Translations under genes and position numbers: made by a program
NCBI GenBank assembly: GCA_003971905.1
Contig: RSEE01000026.1
Location: 673,203 to 737,202 of the forward strand
Length of the DNA: 64,000 bases
DNA from: Moniliella sp. 'wahieum'
Lineage: Eukaryota; Basidiomycota; Moniliellomycetes; Moniliellales; Moniliellaceae
Reading direction: 5' to 3'
Part shown: positions 56,601 to 64,000 of the stretch, in pieces
Layout: every line of letters begins with the position of its first letter
How positions within the stretch are numbered: the stretch's first letter is position 1
Notes under the pieces: model-generated
What the model saw: only the letters and a program-made list of their open reading frames with translations
Told to the model about the DNA's origin: nothing
Databases searched by the model: none

Positions 56601-58563
56601 GCGAAACCGAAATTGCTTCTTTTCCTGGATGAGCCCACGTCGGGGATGGACTCTTTGGCCGCCTCTTCCATCGTCCGTTTCCTTCGTCGCCTTGCCGATG
56701 CCGGTCAATCTGTCCTTTGTACCATCCATCAACCTTCGGGTGAACTGTTCGCCCAGTTTGACCGCCTCATTCTTCTCCAAAAGGGAGGTAAGGTTACGTA
56801 CCAAGGCGATCTGCACAACGATCGTGTCTGTGGCCAGCTCCTTGATTACTTTGAATCTCGTTCGGGCGGCCCCATGCCCCCCCGATGCGAACCCTGCCGA
56901 ATTTATGCTGGACTGCATCGGCGCCGGTGCGACGTCGAGCACGGACAAGGACTGGTCCCAGCTGTATCGCGAGAGCTTCCTCTTCACCGACACGGAAGCC
57001 GCTGTTCAACGCATTTTCAACCGTCATCGTGACCCTCAGTAACCGCCCTTCCGAGGAGGCTCTCAAGCATGGCACCTACGCCAACGGGTACCGCACTCAG
57101 CTAACACAACTCGTCAAACGTACCTTCCTCTACCACTGGCGCTCTCCTTCTTACATTGGCGGAAAGATTGGTCTTGCTGTTTTGGCTGGCCTCTTTGTCT
57201 CCTCATCTTTCTGGGGGCAGGGCAGCTTGCGCACCATGCGGAGTTTCCAGAATAAACTGTTTGGCGTGTACGTTTTTGACCTCTTTGTCTTTATCCCCAG
57301 TTGCATGCCTCTCTCTCTTCTTTGCTGTCCCTAACTCGCTTTTGTTTTGTCTACTCTAGATTTATTGGTAGTGTGCTCGCCACTACAAGCACGCAACAGC
57401 TCTCGGTCCACTACATTCACCTACGCACCTTGTTTGAGACGCGGGAGTTTCCCAGCCGGATGTACAGCATTTCCATGCTCACTACTTCCTTCCTTCCTTC
57501 TCGTTGAACTGCCTTGGAACTGGCTCGCTGGTACTGTCTTCTACGGACCTTGGCAAGGCATGATCATGTTTGGTGGTGGCACGGCTGGACAGGCGTTCCG
57601 ATGGTTCTGGTACGCCATCTTGTTTACCTCATGGTACACCACCCTGGGCATCGCGCTCATGGCTGTGGCGCCCAATCCCATGCTGGGTAGTTTGCTCTTT
57701 GCCATTCTTTTCGCCTTTTGCATGCAGGTACGTTTGAACTCCCCTTTGACTGCCCTAATCCCACCCACAGGGGAGGATGGATTTCTGACATATTATACGA
57801 TGCTTTGCAGTTCTGCGGTGTGATGCAGCCTCCGGCGCTGATGCCCAAGTTCTGGTCGTCGTGGATGTACCCCCCTCACCCCATTGCGGTACTACCTCGA
57901 GGCGGTGATGTCTTCTGTCGTCCTCCCCATCAAAGTAGAATGTGCCCCGTCTGAACTGGCTGTCATTGTGCCTCCAGCGGGGCAGACCTGTGCCACCTAC
58001 CTCGCCGACTTTTGCTCTGTTTTCGAAAGTCCCAAGCCGTTTGGCCAGGGTTACATCGATAACCCAGATGGCACCTGCGGCTACTGCCAGTACCGCGACG
58101 GTACCGAACCTTACCTCGTCTCCTTGCGGGCCAAAGCCCGTTATCGCTTCCGTGATATTGGTATCTTCATTTCGTACGTTCCCGTTCCCCTCCGGGTCCC
58201 TTTCCGGCACACCCAGCATCTTGAATGGTTTAGCTTTTCAGGCCTGTCGTCCTCCCTAGTGTGTTTTTCCCCACTGACACATGGCTTTCTCTTTTTGCCA
58301 AATCCCAGGTACATTGCCTTCAACACAATCCTTTTTACGCCGCGAATGCCTTCCGTTCATGGAATCCCAAAGCTGCTAAAGTCCAACGTCAAGCACGAGA
58401 AGAATTCAAAGCCCACATGGTCCAGCTTGACGCTTCCATGGCCTCTCCACAGGAAACCAAGGTCGGCACCCCGCACTTCGAGTCTCCCAAGAAATTGATG
58501 CTTAATTTGTTACCTCGCATCGAGCCCGCTCTTGCTCGATTGCCAATTTTCCTTCGTTATTGA
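53685..58563 (+). CDS. PDR-type (ABCG full-size) ABC transporter
   Basis: Plasma-membrane efflux pump of the pleiotropic drug resistance family, arranged NBD-TMD-NBD-TMD. The ATG at 53685 starts [23 protein letters not shown]1 has the degenerate Walker A typical of PDR ([17 protein letters not shown]) near 54030, then [19 protein letters not shown] Q-loop sequence (here [18 protein letters not shown]), a normal C-loop [20 protein letters not shown] (SGG expected) and [17 protein letters not shown]2 has Walker [18 protein letters not shown] (56250), [18 protein letters not shown] and [17 protein letters not shown]2 includes [17 protein letters not shown]. Introns at 55144-55235, 55624-55699, 57268-57359, 57728-57810 and 58174-58308. 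More than ten frame shifts; stop at 58561-58563. Confidence 0.93.
55144..55235 (+). other. ABC transporter intron 1
   Basis: GTACGT donor after LLFMPS and TACAG acceptor, 92 nt, within TMD1. Confidence 0.75.
55624..55699 (+). other. ABC transporter intron 2
   Basis: GTACGC donor and TCCAG acceptor, 76 nt. It joins SYCNP to [12 protein letters not shown]. Confidence 0.85.
57268..57359 (+). other. ABC transporter intron 3
   Basis: GTACGT donor and CTCTAG acceptor, 92 nt. It joins NKLFG-V to [22 protein letters not shown] near 57329 may be the branch site. Confidence 0.8.
57728..57810 (+). other. ABC transporter intron 4
   Basis: GTACGT donor after ATGCAG and TTTGCAG acceptor, 83 nt. It joins LFAFCMQ to [12 protein letters not shown]. 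Confidence 0.88.
58174..58308 (+). other. ABC transporter intron 5
   Basis: GTACGT donor after GIFIS and TCCCAG acceptor, 135 nt. It leads to YIAFNTILF in the last membrane span. Confidence 0.8.
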
Positions 58564-59510
58564 TTTATATCCGTTATCATTTCTCCGTCTATCATTCTGG
58601 TGGCGCTATGGTTCCCCGTGTGTACTTGGAGTGAAAAGGGAACCTTACGATATTCAGGGGCAACGAGTCGAATTCAAACCTGCCCTCAGTCAGCACAGTC
58701 GATCTCAGGGAGTCTGACAGGTGGAAAGATTATGGTAAACATTAGTAGAAGATTGCCCCCCCCCAATCCTCTGCGCATGAGTACCGTGAGTCTGCTTGAC
58801 TCGGCCTCGATGGCATTTTTACTTACCATTAGAGGGCCATCGGACCTGTGGCCAAGTGCTGTCATGCGAGTTAGAATGCACGACGTCGCTCATTGCTTTG
58901 TAGGGCATCCCTCCCCGACGTCTGCCATGACCGGCTGACTAACAGTACCAGTGCGGATGGTCCCAGCAGGCGCGAGAGCAATGTTGAGCTAGTGGCAAGA
59001 GGGAACGCGGGAGGGCAACATAAGTGATATTGGTTCCTTCCCTGGCAGGGTTCCCATTTCTGCCAACATACACCTCGCCACCGTAGACGACACGATTGGA
59101 ATCTTCCCGATTGGGTTGTGGGCCTGGGAAATCCGTATACAGTGCCTTAGTACATAGTTTGTTCGTTGGCATGTCGTGGTCACCGGCCCAACCTGATTTG
59201 GTGAAAAGGAGGGTAATGGAGTGTCAAGGAGAGGGGAAGGCAGGACCGATCGATGAGAGTGGGCGAGTGTATTCCCAGTACGCACTTGAGATAGTCGTGA
59301 CAGTGGCTATACTATACAGCATGAATACTCCAGTCCAACTGTCTCGTTGCTTGGGAAGATCACATTCGCGCAAGTCGCGGACAAGAGCGAAGGGAAACTG
59401 CCTCTTTACTCGCTGAACTAGCCTTATATTGGCATGTGATGTGTCCAGTGAAAACGCGGCTCAATTAGTACTGAGACAGGTATTTCCCCGCAAAATGGGA
59501 CACTCCACGA

Positions 59511-59991
59511 AATGTCAGCCATCACAGTGTGCTGGGGACCAAATGTGGTGCCTGACGTTTGGTGATCTCTGACATTTCGGGTGGGTGCTTAGTCCTGGAA
59601 TGCGGTATTCACGCTGTCACGCCTGGAATGTGACATGTGAGGCGGGAAAAATGCGGGGTTAGATATTTTATGTGATCTGACATTCTTTGATGGCTTTCCT
59701 AGTCACATTTACACGTCATGGCTTACAATGATATGTCATTTTTCTCTATGAAAATGACGTTTTTGGTCTCAGAATTACAGAGGTTGCAAAATGTCAGGCA
59801 CCACAGTGTGGTAGTGCGAAAATGTGGCGCCTGACAGATGGTGACCTCTGACAGTTTGGGCGCGGGGCCTGTGTCCTGGAATGCAGAGTTCACGCTGGCC
59901 GGTCTGAAACGTGCGGAGGCGAACGGAGGTGCCTGACGCGGCCTGACGTTTGGTGACCTCTGACAGTTTGGGTGCGGGACCAGTGTCCTGG
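59511..59991. repeat. Degenerate subtelomeric tandem repeat (~130-270 bp spacing)
   Basis: Three diverged units share, in order, ATGTCAGxCA(T/C)CACAGTGTG, GCCTGAC...GGTGA(T/C)CTCTGACA, a TTTxGGGxG segment and GTCCTGGAATGC. They start near 59511, 59788 and 59929; the third is truncated at its left. Confidence 0.7.
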
Positions 59992-60765
59992 CGGTGCCAG
60001 CTCGGAATGATCGGCATGGGGGCTACTTACTAATTAGCCCGCATGTGCCGCCCGCTAACACCGCATGTGCCATGTGACATGTGACATGTGACACACGCTA
60101 ACGCCCCATGCGGCAACGGATGTGACAGGGTCCTGCTGGGTGGGATAGTAACTGGGTGCGGCTGCAGCTGGTGACGCGTGACGCCAGTCTGTGATGTGTA
60201 TGTATTGCCGGGGATGTGCCATGGAGGCTGGGGCGGGGAATGTTCCGTGCCGGGTGGAGCCAGAGTGCAACCGCGGTGGCATCACCGCGATGGGGCATTG
60301 GATGTACTTGTGAGGTGGGTTACAAGACATGCGACGCCCTGTGGACGCCGCGGTTTGGTGACGAGATGTTACATGTTACGCCCGACAGGCGACCGCATCC
60401 ACGTGCGTCACCGGTTGGCGTTGAATGTTGAACGCCGGGGCTGGCCTGGAGCTGCAAAGCCACAATGGTTGCAGCTGCTGCCAAGATGCCGCGTGCCGGA
60501 GCGGGAGGGGCGGCCTCCTGCGGAGGAGGACGCAGTTGCGCAGGGTGTGCGCTCAGGTACATCGTTGGCAGCGCGCTCCCGCACGTCCCTCAGGTCCAGT
60601 GCTCAGTCTGAGCTGCCAGTGCTTAACGCCCAGCGCCCAGGCCTCAGGCCTTCAACGTTCAGGCCTTAGTTCCAGCTCGGTTGTGATTCACTGCAAAAGT
60701 GCGGCCCTGCTGTACTGCCGGGTGGGCCTGGGGGTGCAAATGCCAACTGTGTTTCGATGCATGCT

Positions 60766-60929
60766 CCAGATCAGGACAGTGCACACCAGTGCGCTGAGCT
60801 TGCCCTGAGCAAATATAGCCGGCCCTCCAACGCTGCTTGCGCCGTGTCCAGTCCCGACTCTTGCCTGGGTGGTGCCTGGGCGAGCGCCCAGTTGGGGATC
60901 GGCAACGACGGTAGGCCCGTTCCTGGCCA
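60766..60929. repeat. Subtelomeric duplicated block, copy A
   Basis: Shares with 62022-62188 an ordered set of near-identical words: ATCAG-CAG-GCACAC, GGCCCTC-AACGCTGCT, CTGGGTGGTGCCTGGGC and GTTGGGGATCGGCAACGACGG. Confidence 0.75.
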
Positions 60930-62021
60930 ATGCAATCACTTGCTTGCTGTTCGACGGGCGGCTGAGGGGCCTTGCGGGCTTGGGCCGTTGCTGGGTACGC
61001 TTGTTGATGCAGATGTGTCTAACCAAGGAGCAACTTGTCATAGTGGCGACTCATGGCGGCAGCCACGGTCCCTGTCTCGATATGCTTGCGTTCTGTGTCA
61101 ATTTGCGTCGCATCCTGTTTCTTACCGCCTCCACTCGGATACTTGTCTTTGCTCCAGCACTTGTTTTTTCGTCCTCCTCCGGTGTCAAGGCGTTCGACAT
61201 GCGCCATCTGCTATGGCCTTTGCAGCGGCTAGTCTGTCTCTTCCTTGCCGTTAGGCCTGTGTTTGCTGGGGGGGGGGTGCTTTGGGTCCCACGGCGGTAG
61301 CGAAAGCCGCTCATCTTTGTTTCTTCTCCCACCACCTGATGAGCCAGCGTGCTGTTTATCCCCCGTGCCCGGTTCTTCTCCTCTGGAGCGGCGAGGGCGT
61401 CAGCCACTGCATCCGCCAATCTTTCGTCTGTGATTCTCTCCTTCTGACTCTCATTGGGTGTCGCGCTGGCCGTTGGGTCAGGTGCTGCCGGTTTGATTTA
61501 TGGCCCAGCTCGATGGTGTCGCCAGGGTGTGCGCCGTGCCACTAGGCTGGAACATGCGACTTGTTTATGTTGTGGCCCGGGTGGACACGGCGATCAGGGC
61601 AACACGGAGATGGTCATTGGATCTACGTACGAGACCCCATTGTGGATGGCAGAAGAGGGGAGGGCAGGATTACGGGTGGGGGGCAGGGGGGTTGGTTTCG
61701 ACCTGGGTGGGGTCATGGATCATCAGACTGGCGCCTGAACCGTGTCTGATTCTGGTCCGGGCCTGACCAGCGGACTCGGGCTGGCTCGAGCTGGGGTAGG
61801 ATGTGAACACGACTGAGGTGTGGATTTGCTCGAGGGCGCTCAGCGGTCTTGGTTTGTGTTTGCAGTCGCTGGCAGGGCAGAGCCAGGAGCTGGAACCCTG
61901 ATGCGCCGAGCCGTCCCAGGTTTTACCTGCATAACGATCTGTGTCAGACCAGGAAGGTGTGCTGCCACCACACGGGCGTGAAAGATGTGTTGGGGATGCA
62001 GTGTGTGGATCCGACCCATGT

Positions 62022-62188
62022 TCCACATCAGAGCAGGGCACACTGCGGTGAGCTTTCGTTGCGGAAACATAGCGGGCCCTCGAACGCTGCTGGCACCGTG
62101 GCCAGTGCCGAGTCTGGGCTGGGTGGTGCCTGGGCCAGGCGCTCAGTTGGGGATCGGCAACGACGGTGGGTGCGTTCCTGGGCGGGCC
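62022..62188. repeat. Subtelomeric duplicated block, copy B
   Basis: Diverged direct copy of 60766-60929, about 1.26 kb downstream in the same orientation. Minus-strand translations of both contain APTVVADPQL or GPTVVADPQL, so the ancestor may have been coding. Confidence 0.75.
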
Positions 62189-62706
62189 AGGCGGGGCGAT
62201 GGGTGCAGGGGTAACGACGGTGGTGGTCAACAGCAGACAAGGGGCGCCAGATACAGGCCAAGCGCACCGCGGCAGGCCGGCGGAAAGAAATCATCCACCG
62301 CGCCGAGGGAGCGGTGAGGCGAGCGGTGAGCGTGTGGTTGGTGATGGTGATGGGTGCCATGTGCCGGGGCCGTGCGCAGCGTGCCGCTCGTGCCTGTTGG
62401 TCTGCCTGACCACCATCGTCCCTGGCATGCGCTCGGCCTGCTGGCGGCGTGGGCGCCGCACCTGAGCCTCGCCGCTGGCTGCCCGGGACCGCACCTGAGC
62501 CTCGCCGCTGCCCGGCACCTTCCCGCAGGGGGACGCACCCAGCCGCATGGCGCCAGCTGGCCTGGGTCTGCCCCAGCCAGCAAGCCCACTCTTTAACCCA
62601 CGCATCCTTGCCCTGTCCCCCCCCCCCCTTCCCCCCCCCCTTCCCCCGCCCCTTCCCCCGCCCCCCCACCCATCGCACTGTGCTTCACGCCCAACCGCAT
62701 CCCACC

Positions 62707-64000
62707 ATGTCCACTTCTCCCATCCCCGCCCACAATCCCCGCGGCAATCCTGCCCATTCACCACGCGCCCCGTCCCCGATGCCTTCGACGCCTCCTGCCC
62801 GTCCGGCCGCTACTCCGCCGTCTGCTCAGCCCGCTCGGGCTGGTTCGCAGTCTCCCCCGCCGAGCCTCGCTCCTGCCACCTACGCTCAGGCTGCTCGGGC
62901 TGGTTCGCAGTCTCCCCCGCCGGCCTCGCTCCTGCCGCCAATTCTCAGGCTGCTCGGGCTGGTTCGCAGTCTCCCCCGCCGGGCCTCGCTCATCCTGCCC
63001 CTGCTGAGGCTGCTCCGCCCGTCCGGGTGTAGGTCCCCCCCCGGCCGTCCCTGATGCCTCCCCGGCTCAGGCTGCTCGTGCTCAGCCTCCTACTTCGGGC
63101 CCGCTGTCTCCCCCCCGCTGGCTTAGCTCCCGTTGCCCCGGGTCAGGATGCCCATACTGGTCCCCCTAGCTCGCCTGGTGGATCCAGAGTAGCTTCTTTG
63201 GGATCCAAGCCAAAGTTCCCCGGGATGGCTCAAATCAGATTCAGGTGACGATAATCCTGTCTGAGCGGCTAGACCCAATCGATCTTACCATCGATTTAAA
63301 GGAGCGCGGTGGTACGTGCCTGCCCCCCCCCCCCCCCCCTCCCTCTTCGTCCTCCTCTCGGTGCTAACTTACAGACACTTTTTCCAGGGTACCCGTGTCC
63401 TGGATGCAGTTACTCTCACCGTAACCCCAAAAGGATTCGGAACCATGCGCAAACTGCTTCGATCTCAAGTCGTTCCTTGCTGCTAGCAATTACAATAACC
63501 CTTTGATCCACCTGCAACATGCCCTGGAAAAGGTCGGCTTGGTGTATTGTGACCGCCTGCGCCTCCTCTTCTGTAAAGCGTGTGAATCGTATGTTGCTCT
63601 CATCCCATTTGCACAGGGCCCCGACGACCGCAAAAAATGGAAGCCACGCCATCCTTACCTCGGTGCGGGGCAAAGAGGCCCGCAAACTCGTGCGTGCCAT
63701 GCCCACAAACATGCAACCACGCACACCTTCGGAGGATATGTTTCCTTTACCTCTTACGGAGCCTGTGGATAGGGTGCCTGTTCGCTCTCCCGAAAGTGCG
63801 TGCGGGAAGTGTGGGCGGTTTTTGGGTTCACGCGAGACGCAGGAAGAGCATCAACGTTCGTTCGGCCATCGATACGTCAACTTTCCATTGCCAACGCAAT
63901 ATTTGGCACACGTATCAAGCGTGCCATCTTGCCTGCCGATGGTAGCATCCGGGGTTTGTCTAACCTTAGGGGGGTTAGGGTTAGGGTTAGGGTTAGGGTT
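62707..64000 (+). CDS. Partial subtelomeric zinc-finger protein (DUF3505-like), running into the telomere
   Basis: The ATG at 62707 (ccaccATG) opens MSTSPIPAHNPRGNPAHSPR, followed by a Ser/Pro/Ala tail with ~60-base tandem repeats (SQSPPP). Exon 1 ends LTIDLKERG at a GTACGT donor (63312). The intron to 63387 (76 nt) has a CTAAC branch site. Exon 2 encodes YPCPGCSYSHRNPKRIRNH, then LEKVGLVYCDRLRLLFCKAC and finally CGKCGRFLGSRETQEEHQRS-FGH, a C2H2 finger. Paired C-x2-C units with late histidines, a V-Y-C-x-x-L-R-L-L-F-C block and a Pro-rich linker recall DUF3505, found in fungal telomere-linked helicase proteins and mobile-element-related genes. The last frame has no stop and reads (LG)n through the TTAGGG repeats. 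No helicase part is present. Confidence 0.5.
62825..63003 (+). repeat. 60-base tandem repeat in the zinc-finger gene
   Basis: Three units of 60, 59 and ~59 bases starting CTCAG(G/C)C-GCTCGGGCTGGTTCGC. In the second unit a CCGG replaces the CCGGG seen in the third, breaking the reading frame. Confidence 0.85.
63312..63387 (+). other. Intron of the subtelomeric zinc-finger gene
   Basis: GTACGT donor, a C17 run (63323-63339), CTAAC branch site at 63364-63368 and TTTCCAG acceptor, 76 nt. It has the same size and signals as introns in the housekeeping genes. Confidence 0.75.
63966..64000 (+). repeat. Telomere, TTAGGG repeats
   Basis: TTAGGGGGG followed by four perfect TTAGGG units and the start of a fifth, running to the last base. 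The G-rich strand reads 5' to 3' toward the window end, the correct orientation for a right chromosome end. The first unit is an irregular TTAGGGGGG. Confidence 0.97.

Larger units (their letters stand above)
58564..62706. other. Subtelomeric repeat region without supported genes
   Basis: Plus- and minus-strand frames here are short and low in complexity. I see degenerate tandem units (59511-59991), a duplicated ~165-bp block (60766-60929 and 62022-62188), TCACATGTGAC words (59630, 60067-60090) and C-rich runs near 62618-62667. A frame near 61500-61600 contains CLCCGPGGHG, which recalls a zinc knuckle but lacks the last cysteine. Confidence 0.5.

Noticed and set aside
784..58563. Programmed ribosomal frameshifting as a genome-wide system
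   Set aside because: Shifts occur in both directions at many different, non-conserved sites, without slippery heptamers or shared downstream structures. Indel errors explain them more simply.
61454..61738. Gag-type zinc knuckle (CLCCGPGGHG)
   Set aside because: The final cysteine is absent, and no LTR or further gag/pol sequence surrounds it.
63554..63772. Plus-strand frame reading through 63589-63616 into KKWKPRHPYLGAGQRG as the true C-terminus
   Set aside because: It lacks the C2H2 finger found in the neighbouring frame, which stays open into the telomere. I prefer the finger frame but keep both options open.

Overview
This is the end of a fungal nuclear chromosome, probably from a basidiomycete. 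The last ~35 bases are TTAGGG telomere repeats. The DNA is GC-rich. Genes carry few, short spliceosomal introns (several 73-76 nt) with GTACGT, GTATGT or GTGCGT donors. The gene set is ordinary eukaryotic housekeeping, including cytosolic and mitochondrial functions, COPI, splicing and ergosterol synthesis. I cannot fix the genus from sequence alone.

Layout. 1-17.6 kb: a FRAG1/Sfk1-type membrane protein, an NT-C2 domain protein, a kelch-repeat protein, ATP synthase subunit i/j (ATP18), a clamp-loader subunit (human RFC4 / yeast Rfc2 type), an intron-bearing tRNA-Met, histidyl-tRNA synthetase with two candidate starts, and a small secreted barwin-like protein. 17.6-22 kb: a gene-poor stretch full of short repeats. 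22-31.6 kb, all on the minus strand: trifunctional folate enzyme FOL1, a Ser/Pro-rich unknown, mevalonate kinase ERG12 and cystathionine beta-lyase. 32.8-33.6 kb: a decayed non-LTR reverse transcriptase tail. 35-50.7 kb: an OPT peptide transporter, TIM10, SEC27, CLF1, GIR2 and a mitochondrial pyruvate/branched-chain dehydrogenase kinase. 51.9-53.3 kb: a complete, very young, non-autonomous LTR retroelement with a 5-bp target duplication. 53.7-58.6 kb: a full-size PDR-type ABC transporter just downstream of that element. 58.6-64 kb: subtelomeric repeats, then a zinc-finger gene whose frame runs into the telomere.

The housekeeping genes do not form one pathway. Local logic does show: TIM10 and SEC27 share a 285-bp divergent promoter, the lyase and ERG12 lie in tandem with essentially no spacer, and the retroelement sits in the promoter region of the drug-type transporter.

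A major caveat affects every gene. Nearly all recognisable proteins, including indispensable ones (RFC, HisRS, SEC27, CLF1), are split by single-base frameshifts, often at short G or C runs. The two LTR copies differ only in the length of two G runs. The simplest reading is residual homopolymer indels in a long-read assembly, not mass gene death. CDS entries therefore give the outer limits of each gene and name the frame changes.
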